Source: Reyranella massiliensis 521
GTDB taxonomy: Bacteria > Pseudomonadota > Alphaproteobacteria > Reyranellales > Reyranellaceae
Direction: 5' to 3'
Length of the DNA: 63,328 nt
Assembly (NCBI GenBank): GCA_945862125.1
Contig: CAMAYC010000011.1
Location: 1 to 63,328 of the forward strand
Shown here piece by piece: positions 18,368 to 31,339 of this stretch; position 1 is the stretch's first letter; every line of letters begins with the position of its first letter. The notes under the pieces are model-generated. The model searched no databases, was not told the origin of the DNA, and saw only the letters and a program-made list of their open reading frames with translations. The translations under genes were made by a program, and so were the position numbers.

Positions 18368-19528
18368 ATGGACACTCCGATCCCCGCGACCTCCGGCAAG
18401 GGACCGGTCGCCAACCTTGCCCTGCGCCGGGCCGCAGGCGAAATCCACGCCGATCCCGTGCAGGAACGCATCGTTCTGCGGCTCCAGGCCGTGCACGACC
18501 GGTTGACCGCGATGGCGGCCCATCCGGCCCGGCCCGGCCTGCTGGCTCGACTGGGGCTGAGCGGTGCGCCCAAGCCGGTGCCCGGGCCGCACGGCCTCTA
18601 CATCTGGGGCCCTGTGGGGCGCGGCAAGTCGATGCTGATGGACCTGTTCTTCGCCGACGCGCCGGTAGCGAAGAAGCGGCGGGTCCACTTCCACGAATTC
18701 ATGCTCGAGGTGCAGGAGCGACTGCATCGTCGCCGCGAGGAACTGGCCGCCAAGGGCGCACCGCCAGAGTCCGACACCATCGTGCCGATCGCCAAGGCGA
18801 TCGCAGCCGAGACCCGTTTGCTCTGCTTCGACGAGTTCCAGGTCACCAACATCGCCGATGCGATGATCCTCGGCCGCCTGTTCGAGACCTTGTTCGAGGA
18901 GGGCATCACCGTGATCGCCACGTCGAACCGCGCGCCGGACGATCTCTACAAGAACGGCCTGCAGCGCGACCGCTTCCTGCCGTTCATCGAATTGGTGAAA
19001 CAGCGGCTAGAAGTGCTCGAACTGGGCGGCGATCACGACTATCGCATGGGCCGCCTGCGCGAGTTCGACCTCTACCTGACGCCGCTCGGCAAATGGGCGA
19101 ACGAGAAACTCGACGAGGCTTTCCGCGCGTTGAGCGGCGGTTCCGACGGCGAGCCGCGGGTGCTGCGCACCCAGGGCCGCGATGTCGACGTTCCGCGTGC
19201 CGCGCCCGGCGTCGCGATGGCGCATTTCCTCGACTGGTGCGCCAAGCCGATGGGCGCGGCCGACTTCCTGTGCATCGCCGACAATTTCCACACGGTCATC
19301 GTGGCCGATATTCCCAAGATGGGCCCCGACAGCCAGGACAAGGCCGTCCGCTTCGTGACCATGATCGACACGTTCTACGAGAAGAAGGTCAAATTCATCT
19401 GCTCGGCGGCGGGCTCGCCGCAGTCGCTCTATCCCACGGGCGACGGCTCGTTCGAGTTCGAGCGCACGGTCTCCCGCCTCATGGAGATGCAGAGCCCCGA
19501 ATACCTGACCCTGGAGCACATCGCCTAA
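18368..19528 (+). CDS. zapE: cell division protein ZapE (AFG1-like ATPase)
   Basis: 386 residues. AFG1/ZapE P-loop ATPase: Walker A GPVGRGKS at 81-88, preceded by GLYIW, and Walker [16 protein letters not shown] and [22 protein letters not shown] are family-specific. In E. coli ZapE binds FtsZ and destabilises bundles during constriction under stress; the mitochondrial relative acts in protein quality control. Located next to the TCA genes, as often in alphaproteobacteria (zapE near mdh-sucCD). Divergent from fmt across 48 bp. Confidence 0.93.
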   Translation: MDTPIPATSGKGPVANLALRRAAGEIHADPVQERIVLRLQAVHDRLTAMAAHPARPGLLARLGLSGAPKPVPGPHGLYIWGPVGRGKSMLMDLFFADAPVAKKRRVHFHEFMLEVQERLHRRREELAAKGAPPESDTIVPIAKAIAAETRLLCFDEFQVTNIADAMILGRLFETLFEEGITVIATSNRAPDDLYKNGLQRDRFLPFIELVKQRLEVLELGGDHDYRMGRLREFDLYLTPLGKWANEKLDEAFRALSGGSDGEPRVLRTQGRDVDVPRAAPGVAMAHFLDWCAKPMGAADFLCIADNFHTVIVADIPKMGPDSQDKAVRFVTMIDTFYEKKVKFICSAAGSPQSLYPTGDGSFEFERTVSRLMEMQSPEYLTLEHIA

Positions 19529-19596
19529 TTGTGATTGTGACCGTGTCTCTCCGCAGCATAGGCTCTGCAACGCTTTTTCAGCTCGGAGGCAAGACC

Positions 19597-20490
19597 ATGG
19601 ACGGCGATCGAATGATCTCCCTGAACGACCGCGGCCTATCGCGGCGCAATGCCCTCAAGGCGACCGCGACCGGCGCGGCGCTGGGCAGCACTTTCGCCCT
19701 GTCGGTGCAGCCGGTGAGCGCACAGACGATGATCACCACGGCGGCCGACGGACTCACCGCGGGTGAGGTCAAGGTCAAGACCAAGGACGGCAAGGAGATG
19801 GTGGCCTATCGCGCCATGCCCGCGACCGGCACCGGCTTCGGCACGATCCTGGTCGTGCAGGAGATCTTCGGCGTGCACGCCCACATCGCCGACATGTGCC
19901 GCCGCTTCGCCAAGGCCGGCTACTGCGCCGTCGCTCCGGAACTCTATTTCCGCCAGGGCGACGCCAAGAGCTACACGGACATTCCCAAGCTGATGCAGGA
20001 AATCGTCGCCAAGGTGCCCGACGCACAGGTGATGGATGACCTCGATGCTACCGTCGCGTTCGTGAAGGGCGAGGGCAAGGCCGACACCGCCAAGCTCGGC
20101 ATCACCGGCTTCTGCTGGGGCGGCCGCATCACCTGGCTCTACGCGGCGCACAGCTCCGCCCTGAAGGCGGGCGTGGCGTGGTACGGCCGCGTCGTCGGCA
20201 ACGCGACGGAACTGACGCCGAAGCATCCGGTCGACATTGCCAAGGATCTCAAGGCGCCGGTGCTCGGTCTCTACGGTGGCGCCGACACCGGTATCCCCAA
20301 CGACACGGTCGACAAGATGCGCGCGGCCCTGAAGGAGGGCAGCGCTGCCGCCAAGAAGTCCGAGATCGTCACCTATCCGGAGATGCCGCACGCCTTCAAC
20401 GCCGACTACCGCCCGAGCTACCGCAAGGATGCGGCCGACGACGGCTGGAAGCGCGCGCTCGCCTGGTTCAAGGCCAACGGCGTTACCTGA
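19597..20490 (+). CDS. dienelactone hydrolase family protein with a Tat-like signal
   Basis: 297 residues from the ATG at 19597, which has GGAGG seven bases upstream. SRRNALK at 15-21 followed by a hydrophobic stretch and VSAQ suggests twin-arginine export, although the consensus F is replaced by A. The alpha/beta hydrolase core has E in [11 protein letters not shown], the nucleophile C173 in GFCWGG, D in GGADTGIP and H in MPHAFN, a full DLH-type triad. The substrate is unknown; dienelactone cleavage in aromatic breakdown is the family namesake only. Followed 6 bp later by another alpha/beta hydrolase. Confidence 0.85.
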   Translation: MDGDRMISLNDRGLSRRNALKATATGAALGSTFALSVQPVSAQTMITTAADGLTAGEVKVKTKDGKEMVAYRAMPATGTGFGTILVVQEIFGVHAHIADMCRRFAKAGYCAVAPELYFRQGDAKSYTDIPKLMQEIVAKVPDAQVMDDLDATVAFVKGEGKADTAKLGITGFCWGGRITWLYAAHSSALKAGVAWYGRVVGNATELTPKHPVDIAKDLKAPVLGLYGGADTGIPNDTVDKMRAALKEGSAAAKKSEIVTYPEMPHAFNADYRPSYRKDAADDGWKRALAWFKANGVT

Positions 20491-20496
20491 TCTCAC

Positions 20497-21357
20497 GTGG
20501 TTGAAACCACGGGCATCAAGGCCCGGTCGGGCCTGACATTCACCACGGATGTCGCGGGCCCGACCGATGGACCGCTCGTGCTGCTGCTGCACGGGTTTCC
20601 CGAATCGAGACACAGTTGGCGCGCGGCGCTTCCTGCGCTCGCCCTTGCAGGCTATCGCGCCGTGGCGCCGGACCAGCGCGGCTATTCGCCCGGCGCGCGG
20701 CCCGACCCCGCCGACCTGTCGAGCTACACCTTCGACAAGTTGGTGGGCGACGCCATCGAGATCGCCGCGGCGGTCGGCCATGAGCGCAAGCGCTTCCACC
20801 TCGTCGGCCACGACTGGGGCGGACAGGTGGCGTGGGGCGTGGCGGACAAAGTTCCCGGGCGCCTGGCTTCGCTCACCATCCTGTCGAGGCCGCATCCGCA
20901 GTCGTTTCGCCGCGCGCTCCTGAAGGAGGACGGCGACCAGAAGCATCGCTCGCGACACCACAGGGCATTCCTCGAGCCTGGGACCGGCGCGATGCTGCTG
21001 GCCGACAATGCCAAGCGCCTGCGCGACGGCCTGTTCGGGCAGGGCGTGCCGTCGGCGGCCCTCGAGGAGCATCTTTCCGTCCTCGGCAATCCGGCGGCGC
21101 TGGAAGCGGCGCTCGCGTGGTATCGCGCGAACAAGGGCCTGGCCGCAGACATCGGCACCATCCGGGTCCCGACTCTCTATATCTGGGGGGATGCCGACGC
21201 GACCGTCGGGCCCGATGCCGCTCAGGGCACAGGCGAGTTCGTCAGCGCGTCCTTTGGCATGGAAGTGCTCCCCGGCGTCGGCCATTTCGTGATGGACCAG
21301 GCGCCCGCCCGGGCGACGGAACTGCTGCTGGGACACCTCGCGAAACATCCCGTTTGA
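20497..21357 (+). CDS. alpha/beta hydrolase, epoxide hydrolase-like
   Basis: 286 residues from a GTG start at 20497. Oxyanion motif HGFPESRHSW, nucleophile D106 in GHDWGG, acid D in WGDADATVG, and base H in VGHFVMDQ. An aspartate nucleophile in GHDWGG with HGFPE points to the epoxide hydrolase/haloalkane dehalogenase branch rather than serine esterases. The cap region is short. Placed 6 bp after the exported DLH-type gene, so the two probably share a transcript; the substrate is unknown. Confidence 0.82.
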   Translation: MVETTGIKARSGLTFTTDVAGPTDGPLVLLLHGFPESRHSWRAALPALALAGYRAVAPDQRGYSPGARPDPADLSSYTFDKLVGDAIEIAAAVGHERKRFHLVGHDWGGQVAWGVADKVPGRLASLTILSRPHPQSFRRALLKEDGDQKHRSRHHRAFLEPGTGAMLLADNAKRLRDGLFGQGVPSAALEEHLSVLGNPAALEAALAWYRANKGLAADIGTIRVPTLYIWGDADATVGPDAAQGTGEFVSASFGMEVLPGVGHFVMDQAPARATELLLGHLAKHPV

Positions 21358-22389
<1,032 letters not shown>

Positions 22390-22487
22390 TCGGGACGGCC
22401 TTCGACCTTGGTCGAATGACCTCAAACTATCATCAGTCCGTCGTTGCCAATGCGGCGTGGCGTCCATAAAGTGCCGCTGCGATAGGT

Positions 22488-22506
22488 CAGTTGCGTTTCA
22501 CAACTG
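22488..22506. promoter_or_regulatory. spaced palindrome upstream of sucC
   Basis: CAGTTG (22488-22493), 7 bases, CAACTG (22501-22506): a perfect 6-bp dyad 46 bp before the sucC ATG, in the only sizeable gap between mdh and sucC. Could be an operator or a leader hairpin; no known regulator can be named. No clear -35/-10 pair stands out in the gap. Confidence 0.25.
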
Positions 22507-22552
22507 TCATTGTGCACGCTTCTTGCTGCGCTGTGCCGAGCCATAGGATGCC

Positions 22553-23749
22553 ATGAACATTCACGAATATCAGGCCAAAGCCCTGCTGGCCAAATTCGCT
22601 GTCCCCCTCCTCAAGGGTGGCGTCGCCTATACGCGGGACGAGGCCGTGGACGTGGCCCGCAAGCTCGGCAGCCCGGTCACTGTCGTGAAGTCGCAAATCC
22701 ATGCCGGCGGGCGGGGCAAGGGTCGGTTCAAGAACGATCCCGACGGCAAGGGTGGCGTTCGGATCGCCAAGTCGCTGGACGAGGTTGGCGCCGACGCTGC
22801 CGCCATGTTGGGCCAAGAGCTGGTCACCAAGCAGACTGGCCCGGCCGGCAAGGCGGTCAAGCGGCTGTATATCGAGGAAGGCTGCGACATCAAACGCGAG
22901 CTTTACCTCTCGATGCTGGTCGACCGCGTGGCGGGCCGGGTTGCCATCGTCGCCTCGACGGAAGGCGGCATGGACATCGAGACTGTGGCGCACGACACGC
23001 CGGACAAGATTCTCACGCAGACGATCGACCCCGCTGCCGGCTTCCAGGGCTACCAGGGGCGGAAGATCGCCTTTGCACTGGGGCTCCAGGGCAAGCAGGT
23101 CGGCGCCTTCGTGACGCTGCTCGGCAATCTCTATCGCGCCTTCAACGAACTCGATTGCGCACTGGTCGAGATCAACCCGCTGGTCGTGACCGCTGCGGGC
23201 GACGTGGTCGCGCTCGATGCCAAGATGACGTTCGACGACAACGCCCTCTACCGGCATACCGAACTCGAAGCGCTGCGCGACCTCGATGAGGAGGACCCGG
23301 CCGAGACCGAGGCCGGCAAGTACGCGCTGAACTACGTCAAGCTCGACGGCCAGATCGGCTGCATGGTGAACGGCGCCGGCCTCGCGATGGCCACCATGGA
23401 CATCATCAAGCTCTATGGTTCGGCGCCGGCCAACTTTCTCGACGTCGGCGGCGGCGCCACCAAGGAGCGCGTGACCGCAGCGTTCAAGATCATCCTCAAG
23501 GATTCGAACGTCGAGGGCATCCTCGTCAACATCTTCGGTGGCATCATGCGCTGCGACGTGATCGCCGAGGGCGTGGTCGCCGCGGCGCGCGAAGTGAACC
23601 TGCACGTGCCGCTGGTTGTCCGCCTGGAGGGCACGAACGTCGAACTGGGCAAGAAGATCCTGAAGGAATCAGGCCTCAAGATTACCTCCGCGGAGAACCT
23701 CGCCGACGCCGCCGAGAAGATCGTAAAGGCCGTTAAGGAGACCAACTGA
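22553..23749 (+). CDS. sucC: succinyl-CoA synthetase (ADP-forming), beta subunit
   Basis: 398 residues. Couples succinyl-CoA to succinate conversion with nucleoside triphosphate formation, with SucD. The ATP-grasp N-domain begins [15 protein letters not shown], the standard opening; [13 protein letters not shown] and the C-terminal [12 protein letters not shown]oA-ligase-type domain follow. Ends in a TGATG junction with sucD (1-base overlap), indicating coupled translation. Part of the TCA block. Confidence 0.97.
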   Translation: MNIHEYQAKALLAKFAVPLLKGGVAYTRDEAVDVARKLGSPVTVVKSQIHAGGRGKGRFKNDPDGKGGVRIAKSLDEVGADAAAMLGQELVTKQTGPAGKAVKRLYIEEGCDIKRELYLSMLVDRVAGRVAIVASTEGGMDIETVAHDTPDKILTQTIDPAAGFQGYQGRKIAFALGLQGKQVGAFVTLLGNLYRAFNELDCALVEINPLVVTAAGDVVALDAKMTFDDNALYRHTELEALRDLDEEDPAETEAGKYALNYVKLDGQIGCMVNGAGLAMATMDIIKLYGSAPANFLDVGGGATKERVTAAFKIILKDSNVEGILVNIFGGIMRCDVIAEGVVAAAREVNLHVPLVVRLEGTNVELGKKILKESGLKITSAENLADAAEKIVKAVKETN

Positions 23750-24624
23750 TGGCCGTGCTGGTCGACAAGAACACCAAGGTCATCTGCCAGGGCTTCACCG
23801 GCTCGCAGGGCACCTTCCATTCCGAGCAGGCGATCGCCTACGGCACCAAGATGGTGGGCGGCGTGACGCCGGGCAAAGGCGGCACCACCCATCTCGACCT
23901 GCCGGTGTTCGATACCGTGGCGGCGGCGGTCGCCAAGACCGGGGCCACCGCGTCGGTCATCTACGTGCCCGCGCCCTATGCTGCGGATTCGATCCTCGAA
24001 GCGGTCGATGCCGAGGTGCCGCTCGTGGTGTGCATCACCGAGGGCATTCCGGTGCTCGACATGGTGAAGGTCAAGCGGGCACTGGCCGGCTCGAAATCGC
24101 GCCTGATCGGACCCAACTGCCCCGGCGTCATCACCCCGGGCGAGTGCAAGATCGGCATCATGCCGGGCCACATCCACAAGCGCGGCAAGATCGGCATCAT
24201 TTCGCGCTCGGGCACGCTCACCTACGAGGCGGTTGCCCAGACCACGGCGGTCGGCCTCGGCCAGACCACCTGCATCGGCATCGGCGGCGATCCGGTGAAC
24301 GGCACCAACTTCGTCGAGTGCCTCGAAATGCTGCTGGGCGACCCTGAGACCCAGGGCGTCATCATGATCGGCGAGATCGGCGGCGACGCCGAGGTCAAGG
24401 GCGCCGAATACATCAAGGCCTCGAAGACCAAGAAGCCGATCGTGGGCTTCATCGCTGGCCGCACGGCCCCGCCGGGACGGCGCATGGGTCATGCCGGCGC
24501 GGTGATCTCGGGCGGCCAGGACACGGCGGAATACAAGGTCGATTTCATGCGGTCGGTCGGCATCAAGGTGGCGGATTCGCCCGCCGCGCTCGGCGACGAG
24601 ATGCTGAAGGCCATGAAGGGCTGA
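23749..24624 (+). CDS. sucD: succinyl-CoA synthetase (ADP-forming), alpha subunit
   Basis: 291 residues. Binds CoA through the N-terminal Rossmann fold ([17 protein letters not shown]) and carries the phosphohistidine in [10 protein letters not shown] near the C-terminus. [20 protein letters not shown] is strongly conserved. Its ATG overlaps the sucC stop, so equal amounts of the subunits are expected. The next gene, sucA, starts 74 bp downstream behind an AAGGAG ribosome site. Confidence 0.97.
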   Translation: MAVLVDKNTKVICQGFTGSQGTFHSEQAIAYGTKMVGGVTPGKGGTTHLDLPVFDTVAAAVAKTGATASVIYVPAPYAADSILEAVDAEVPLVVCITEGIPVLDMVKVKRALAGSKSRLIGPNCPGVITPGECKIGIMPGHIHKRGKIGIISRSGTLTYEAVAQTTAVGLGQTTCIGIGGDPVNGTNFVECLEMLLGDPETQGVIMIGEIGGDAEVKGAEYIKASKTKKPIVGFIAGRTAPPGRRMGHAGAVISGGQDTAEYKVDFMRSVGIKVADSPAALGDEMLKAMKG

Positions 24625-24698
24625 CAAAGGCTGACAATCCGACGGCCGCCCCGCGCCAGGCAGGCGGCCGGCAGCGACAGGCCAAGGAGTACCGGGCC

Positions 24699-27596
24699 AT
24701 GAGAGCAGAACAGACATCGTTCCTGTTCGGCGCCAATGCGCCATTCATCGAAGAACTCTATGCGCGCTATCAGGACGACCCCAGTTCGGTCGACGGGGAT
24801 TGGCGCACGTTCTTCGCGGCGCTGGCCGAGGAGAAGGTCGACGTGCTGGCGGAGGTACGCGGCGCGAGCTGGGCGCCGCACGGCGCGCGGGTGATCGGCG
24901 CAGCCGACGCCGAGGCGGTCCGTCCGGCGGCCAACCGCAACGTGAAGGGCGGCAACGGGGCGGCGGCCGCGTCGCTTGCCGGCAAGAGCGAAGCCGAGAT
25001 TCGCGCCGCCGCTCACGACACGTCGCGCGCCTTTCTGCTGATCCGCTCCTACCGCATCCGCGGCCATCTCGAGGCTGATCTCGATCCGCTCGGTCTGGTG
25101 CGCCATGAACGGCATCGCGAACTCGATCCCGCGACCTACGGCTTCGGTGAGGCCGACTGGGAGCGTCCCATCCTGATCTTCGGCTCGCTGGGCCTGGGCG
25201 AGTCCGCAACGCTGCGGCAGATCTGGGACCGCCTGCGCAAGACCTATTGCGGCAAGATCGGCGTCGAATACATGCACATCAGCGATCCAGACCAGAAGGC
25301 CTGGATCCAGGAGCGCATCGAGCACATCGAGAACCACACCGAGTTCACGGTCGAGGGCCGCAAGGCGATTCTGCAGCGGGTCGTCGAGGCCGAAGGGCTG
25401 GAGCGCTATCTCGGCGTCAAGTTCGTAGGCACCAAGCGCTTTGGATTGGACGGCGGCGAATCGCTGATCCCGGCAATCGAGCAGATCCTGAAGCGCGGCG
25501 GCCAGCTCGGCGTTCGCGATGTGGTGATGGGCATGCCGCATCGCGGCCGCCTCAACACCCTCGTGCACGTCATGCACAAGAGCTACACCGCGCTGTTCTC
25601 GGAATTCCAGGGCCGATCCTCGCAGCCCGAGGAAATGCGCGGCTCGGGCGACGTGAAATATCACCTTGGCGCGTCGGCCGACCGCGAGTTCGACGGCAAC
25701 GTCATCCATCTCTCGCTGGCGCCCAACCCCTCGCATCTCGAGGCGGTCAATCCTGTCGTGCTGGGCAAGGCCCGCGCCAAGGAGGACCAGCGCGGCGACA
25801 CCGAACGCAGCCAGGTCATGGCGATCCTGATGCACGGCGACGCGGCGTTCGCGGGTCAGGGGCTGGTGGCCGAGAGTCTCGACCTCAGCGACCTCGGCGG
25901 CTACCGCATCGGCGGCACCATCCATTTCATCGTGAACAACCAGATCGGTTTCACGACGCTGCCGACCTATTCGCGCTCCGGTCCCTACTGCACCGAGGTC
26001 GCCAAGATCGTGCAGGCGCCGATCTTCCATGTGAACGGCGACGATCCCGAGGCCGTGGTCCACGTCTCACGCATCGCCACCGAGTTCCGCCAGCACTTCA
26101 AGCGCGACGTCGTCATCGACATGTTCTGCTACCGCCGGCACGGCCATAACGAGGCCGACGAGCCGATGTTCACCCAGCCGCTGATGTACAAGGAGATTGG
26201 CGGCCACAGGACGGTGAAGGAAGTCTACGCCGGCCAGCTCGAGGCCGAAGGCGTGGTGAGCGCCGCCGACGTTGCCGCGATGGACGGTGCGTTGCGCGAG
26301 AAGCTCGACAAGGCGCTGGAGGCCGCGACCAACTACAAACCCAACAAGGCCGACTGGCTGGAAGGCAAGTGGGCGGGCTTCACCGTCGCGCCGGGCGAAG
26401 AGGATCGCAAGGGTGTGACCGCGGTCGAGCTCGACCAGCTCGTCTCGGTCGGCCGCGCGATCTCCGAAGCGCCCAAGAATTTCGACCTCAACCGCAAGAT
26501 CACGCGCCAGCTCCTGGAGAAGCGCAAGACGATCGACACGGGCGAGAACATCGACTGGGCAACCGGCGAGGCGCTGGCCTTCGGCACGCTGCTGGCCGAA
26601 GGCACGCCGGTGCGTCTGAGCGGCCAGGATTCGGGCCGCGGCACCTTCTCGCAACGCCATTCGGTGCTGGTCGACCAGACCACCGAGGCGAAATACATCC
26701 CGCTCAACCATGTGGCGTCGGAGCAGGCCCACTTCGAGGTCATCGACAGCCCGCTGAACGAGCAGGGCGTGCTGGGCTTCGAGTACGGCTACTCGTCGGC
26801 CGAGCCCAATGCGCTGGTCCTGTGGGAGGCGCAGTTCGGCGACTTCGCCAACGGCGCGCAGGTCATCATCGACCAGTTCATCTGCTCCGGCGAGAGCAAG
26901 TGGCTGCGCATGAACGGTCTCGTGATGCTGTTGCCGCATGGCTACGAGGGCCAGGGGCCGGAGCACAGCTCGGCCCGGCTGGAGCGCTACCTCCAGCTCT
27001 CGGCCGAGGACAACTGGCAGGTGATCAATCCCACGACGCCCGCCAACTACTTCCATGCGCTGCGCCGCCAGATGCGCCGCTCGTTCCGCAAGCCGTTGGT
27101 CGTCATGACGCCCAAGTCGCTGCTGCGCCACAAGGAGTGCGTGTCGACGCTGGCCGATTTCGGGCCGGGCTCCTCGTTCCGGCGCATCCTGGCCGAGACC
27201 GACCAGCTCGCCGATCCGGCCAAGGTCCGCCGCGTCGTGCTGTGCTCGGGCAAGGTCTACTTCGATCTCGTGGCCGAGCGCCGCAAGCGCAAGATCGACG
27301 ACATCGCCATCCTGCGCATCGAGCAGCTCTATCCTTTCCCGTTCAGCAGGCTGGGCGTACGCTTGTCGCATTATCCCAATGCCGAGGTGGTGTGGTGCCA
27401 GGAGGAGCCCGAGAACATGGGCGCCTGGCATTTCATCGACCGCCGCATCGAGCGGGCGCTGTCGGGCGCCAACGTGAAGGCCAAGCGGCCGGTCTATATC
27501 GGCCGGGCCGAGGCCGCGTCGCCCGCAACGGGCTCGGCGCGCACGCATCTCAAGGAACAGGCCGATCTGGTCGACCGCGCCCTCACAGTCGGTTGA
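24699..27596 (+). CDS. sucA: 2-oxoglutarate dehydrogenase E1 component
   Basis: 965 residues. Thiamine-diphosphate-dependent decarboxylation of 2-oxoglutarate and transfer of the succinyl group to the E2 lipoyl arm. The N-terminal FLFGANAPFIEELYARYQDDP segment binds E2; a ThDP/Mg site follows with GDAAFAGQG and NNQIGFTT, then the C-terminal transketolase-like pyrimidine domain (SGQDSGRGTFSQRH). The mildly variable linker from about 60 to 100 is alanine/glycine-rich, as in other E1o. Co-oriented with sucB and lpd, which encode the rest of the complex. Confidence 0.97.
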   Translation: MRAEQTSFLFGANAPFIEELYARYQDDPSSVDGDWRTFFAALAEEKVDVLAEVRGASWAPHGARVIGAADAEAVRPAANRNVKGGNGAAAASLAGKSEAEIRAAAHDTSRAFLLIRSYRIRGHLEADLDPLGLVRHERHRELDPATYGFGEADWERPILIFGSLGLGESATLRQIWDRLRKTYCGKIGVEYMHISDPDQKAWIQERIEHIENHTEFTVEGRKAILQRVVEAEGLERYLGVKFVGTKRFGLDGGESLIPAIEQILKRGGQLGVRDVVMGMPHRGRLNTLVHVMHKSYTALFSEFQGRSSQPEEMRGSGDVKYHLGASADREFDGNVIHLSLAPNPSHLEAVNPVVLGKARAKEDQRGDTERSQVMAILMHGDAAFAGQGLVAESLDLSDLGGYRIGGTIHFIVNNQIGFTTLPTYSRSGPYCTEVAKIVQAPIFHVNGDDPEAVVHVSRIATEFRQHFKRDVVIDMFCYRRHGHNEADEPMFTQPLMYKEIGGHRTVKEVYAGQLEAEGVVSAADVAAMDGALREKLDKALEAATNYKPNKADWLEGKWAGFTVAPGEEDRKGVTAVELDQLVSVGRAISEAPKNFDLNRKITRQLLEKRKTIDTGENIDWATGEALAFGTLLAEGTPVRLSGQDSGRGTFSQRHSVLVDQTTEAKYIPLNHVASEQAHFEVIDSPLNEQGVLGFEYGYSSAEPNALVLWEAQFGDFANGAQVIIDQFICSGESKWLRMNGLVMLLPHGYEGQGPEHSSARLERYLQLSAEDNWQVINPTTPANYFHALRRQMRRSFRKPLVVMTPKSLLRHKECVSTLADFGPGSSFRRILAETDQLADPAKVRRVVLCSGKVYFDLVAERRKRKIDDIAILRIEQLYPFPFSRLGVRLSHYPNAEVVWCQEEPENMGAWHFIDRRIERALSGANVKAKRPVYIGRAEAASPATGSARTHLKEQADLVDRALTVG

Positions 27597-27621
27597 GCGC
27601 GGGTAGAGAAGGGGTTTAGTC

Positions 27622-28860
<1,239 letters not shown>

Positions 28861-28870
28861 GGACAGCGTC

Positions 28871-30283
28871 ATGGCGAATGAGACATTCGACCTCGTCGTG
28901 ATCGGCGCCGGACCGGGCGGCTATGTGGCGGCGATCCGCGCGGCTCAGCTCGGCATGAAGGTGGCGGTCGTCGAGAAGAACGCGACCTTGGGTGGCACCT
29001 GCCTCAATGTCGGCTGCATCCCGTCCAAGGCGCTGCTGCAATCCTCGCACCTGTTCGAGGAAACGGGCCACGATCTCGCCCAGCACGGCATCGTGGTTGC
29101 GGCCCCGACGCTCGATTTCGCCCAGTTGATGAAGCGCAAGGGCGAAGTGGTGGGCGCCACCACCAAGGGCATCGAGTTCCTGTTCAAGAAGAACAAGATC
29201 ACCTGGCTGCAGGGCACCGGTCGCATCGAGGCCGCCGGCAGTGTCGCCGTGCTTGGTCCCGACGGTGCCGTGAAGGACACGGTCGCGGCCAAGAACATCC
29301 TGATCGCTGCCGGCTCGGAAGTGACGCCGCTTCAGGGCGTGACGATCGACGAGAAGAAGATCGTGTCCTCCACGGGCGCGCTTGAACTCACCGAAGTGCC
29401 CAAGCGTCTTGTCGTGGTCGGTGCCGGAATCATCGGCCTGGAGCTGGGTTCGGTGTGGCGTCGTCTGGGTGCCGAGGTGACGGTCGTGGAATTCCTCGAC
29501 CGCATCTGTCCCGGCATCGACGACGAGATCACCAAGTTCTTCCAGCGTGCGCTCGCCAAGCAGGGGCTGAAGTTCAAGCTCGGCTCCAAGGTCACCAAAG
29601 CCGAGACGAGCGATTCAGGTGTCACGCTCACCGTCGAACCTTCCAAAGGCGGCGCGGCCGAGACGCTGCAGGCCGACATCGTCCTGGTGGCCATCGGCCG
29701 CCGTCCCTATGTCGCGGGCCTCGGCCTCGACAAGGTGGGCGTGAAGCTGACGGATCGCGGCCGCATCGCCGTCGACGCGCACTTCCAGACCTCGGTGCCC
29801 GGCATCTACGCCATCGGCGACGTGATCGACGGGCCGATGCTGGCGCACAAGGCGAGCGAAGACGGCATCGCCTGCGTGGAATCGCTGGCCGGCCAGAAGG
29901 GCCATGTGAACTGGGATCTGGTGCCGTCGGTCGTCTACACCCAGCCCGAGGTGGCCTGGGTCGGCAAGTCAGAGGAACAACTGAAAGCCGCGGGCGTTGC
30001 CTACAAGGTCGGCAAATATCCTTTCACCGCCGACCCGCGCAGCCGCGCGAACGGGGCGACGGAGGGATTCGTGAAGGTACTGTCCGACAAGACCACGGAC
30101 CGCGTGCTGGGCGTGCACATCTTCGGCGCCGAGGCGGGCACGATGATCGGCGAGGCCGCCGTCGCAATGGAATTCTCTGCCTCGGCCGAGGACATCGGCC
30201 GCGTCTGCCACGCCCATCCGACCGTCAACGAGGCGCTCAAGGAAGCGGCTCTGGCGGCTTGGGAAAAGCCGATCCACCTGTAG
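28871..30283 (+). CDS. lpd: dihydrolipoyl dehydrogenase (E3)
   Basis: 470 residues. Reoxidises dihydrolipoamide using FAD and NAD+. FAD-binding GAGPGGYVAA, the redox disulfide C44-x4-C49 in GGTCLNVGCIPSK, the NAD-binding GAGIIGLELGSVW, and the C-terminal H449/E454 in HAHPTVNEAL are all visible. Adjacent to sucA-sucB, so dedicated mainly to 2-oxoglutarate dehydrogenase, though E3 is often shared. Followed 7 bp later by a small membrane protein. Confidence 0.97.
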   Translation: MANETFDLVVIGAGPGGYVAAIRAAQLGMKVAVVEKNATLGGTCLNVGCIPSKALLQSSHLFEETGHDLAQHGIVVAAPTLDFAQLMKRKGEVVGATTKGIEFLFKKNKITWLQGTGRIEAAGSVAVLGPDGAVKDTVAAKNILIAAGSEVTPLQGVTIDEKKIVSSTGALELTEVPKRLVVVGAGIIGLELGSVWRRLGAEVTVVEFLDRICPGIDDEITKFFQRALAKQGLKFKLGSKVTKAETSDSGVTLTVEPSKGGAAETLQADIVLVAIGRRPYVAGLGLDKVGVKLTDRGRIAVDAHFQTSVPGIYAIGDVIDGPMLAHKASEDGIACVESLAGQKGHVNWDLVPSVVYTQPEVAWVGKSEEQLKAAGVAYKVGKYPFTADPRSRANGATEGFVKVLSDKTTDRVLGVHIFGAEAGTMIGEAAVAMEFSASAEDIGRVCHAHPTVNEALKEAALAAWEKPIHL

Positions 30284-30290
30284 GCCTGAG

Positions 30291-30557
30291 ATGCGCAAGC
30301 CGCTGATGGCGCTGGCGATCGCGGGCTGTCTCGTGATGTCGGTCGTGGGCGGCCTGCTGCCGATCCTGCAGGGCTGGATCTTCTTCGTTCTCGGCCTCTA
30401 CCTGTTCGCCACCGAATTCGAGATCGGCCGCGTCTGGGTGAAGGCAGGCCGCCGGCGTTGGGCGTTCCTCAACCGCTGGATCGTCCAGGCCCGCGACCAC
30501 CGCTGGGCGCCGAGCCACCTCAAGGAATTCGAGGATATGACCGATCCGGCGAAGTGA
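30291..30557 (+). CDS. small inner-membrane protein, PGPGW-like
   Basis: 88 residues. Two hydrophobic stretches (about 5-22 and 25-43) around LLPILQGWIFFVLGLYLFATEFEIGR resemble the PGPGW small transmembrane family, followed by a basic, tryptophan-rich cytoplasmic tail. No catalytic residues. It lies 7 bp after lpd on the same strand and is probably co-transcribed, but nothing suggests a role in the dehydrogenase complex. Convergent with the anti-sigma gene. Confidence 0.65.
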   Translation: MRKPLMALAIAGCLVMSVVGGLLPILQGWIFFVLGLYLFATEFEIGRVWVKAGRRRWAFLNRWIVQARDHRWAPSHLKEFEDMTDPAK

Positions 30558-30571
30558 CGCCGGAGGCTGCC

Positions 30572-31339
30572 TCAGCTCTTGCCGACGAACCTCTGGTAGA
30601 CAGCCTCGGCGATCGGCAGCAGCTCGTCACGGCTGGCCATCGCCGTCACCGCAAAGCCGAAGCCCTGGTCGATCCAGGCGAAGGTCGAGGCGTCGCCCTC
30701 CTGCTGGAAGCGGAAGGCCGTCTCCGTGCCCGAAGCCGCGCGCACATAGACAGTGAGGCGCCGGCCGCTCGCATCGTCGTACATGAGTTGTGCTGCAGCG
30801 GCGCTTCCCGCCGGCAACAGCCGCCCGCCCATCAACTTGTAACCGAAGCGCGAGAGGTCGGGCGCTGCCAGCGGCCGGCCGAGCCGCTTGCCGAGCCATT
30901 GCAGCAGGTGCGCCTCCTGGGCCGCCCCCACTTCCACCGGATGCGCGACCTCGACCACGAAGGTGCGGAAGGCAGCGGTTGCGCCCTGGGCGATGCTGGT
31001 GGTCGGTGCGACAGGTGCTGACGCCGGGGCAAAGCCGTTGGCGAACCACCCGCTGGCCGCGCCCACGACGAAGATCGCCACCGCCGCCGCGGCTGAACGC
31101 ATCCAGCCGGCCCATTGTCCGCGCTGGCCGGCGCGAATGTTGGCGATGCGCAGCCGCGCCGGGATCGGCTCGGCGAACTTTGCCTCGAGCTGGCCGCGCA
31201 GCATCGCGCGCTGGCGGCGCTCCAGCGCGACCCGCTCGCGGATCTCGGGATGCAGCGCCAGATGCGCCTCGACCGCCGCGCGGCGCTCGCCGTCGAGACG
31301 GTCGTCGATGAAGGCCTGTAGTTCGTCTTCGCCGATCAT
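30572..31339 (-). CDS. anti-sigma factor, membrane-anchored
   Basis: 255 residues. The N-terminal helix bundle (EDELQAFIDDRLDGERRAAVEAHLALHP) resembles anti-sigma domains of the RsiW/RskA kind, but lacks the H-x3-C-x2-C zinc motif. A single membrane span lies near residues 84-103, then a periplasmic domain with GYKLMGGRLLPAG, common in this group. It should hold the ECF sigma factor inactive until a signal arrives. Its ATG overlaps the sigma stop (ATGA at 31336-31339), a classical sigma/anti-sigma arrangement. Confidence 0.85.
   Translation of the reverse strand: MIGEDELQAFIDDRLDGERRAAVEAHLALHPEIRERVALERRQRAMLRGQLEAKFAEPIPARLRIANIRAGQRGQWAGWMRSAAAAVAIFVVGAASGWFANGFAPASAPVAPTTSIAQGATAAFRTFVVEVAHPVEVGAAQEAHLLQWLGKRLGRPLAAPDLSRFGYKLMGGRLLPAGSAAAAQLMYDDASGRRLTVYVRAASGTETAFRFQQEGDASTFAWIDQGFGFAVTAMASRDELLPIAEAVYQRFVGKS

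Noticed and set aside
22401..22416. Terminator between mdh and sucC
   Set aside because: The 7-bp stem has only a 2-base loop and no T-tract; not enough to call.
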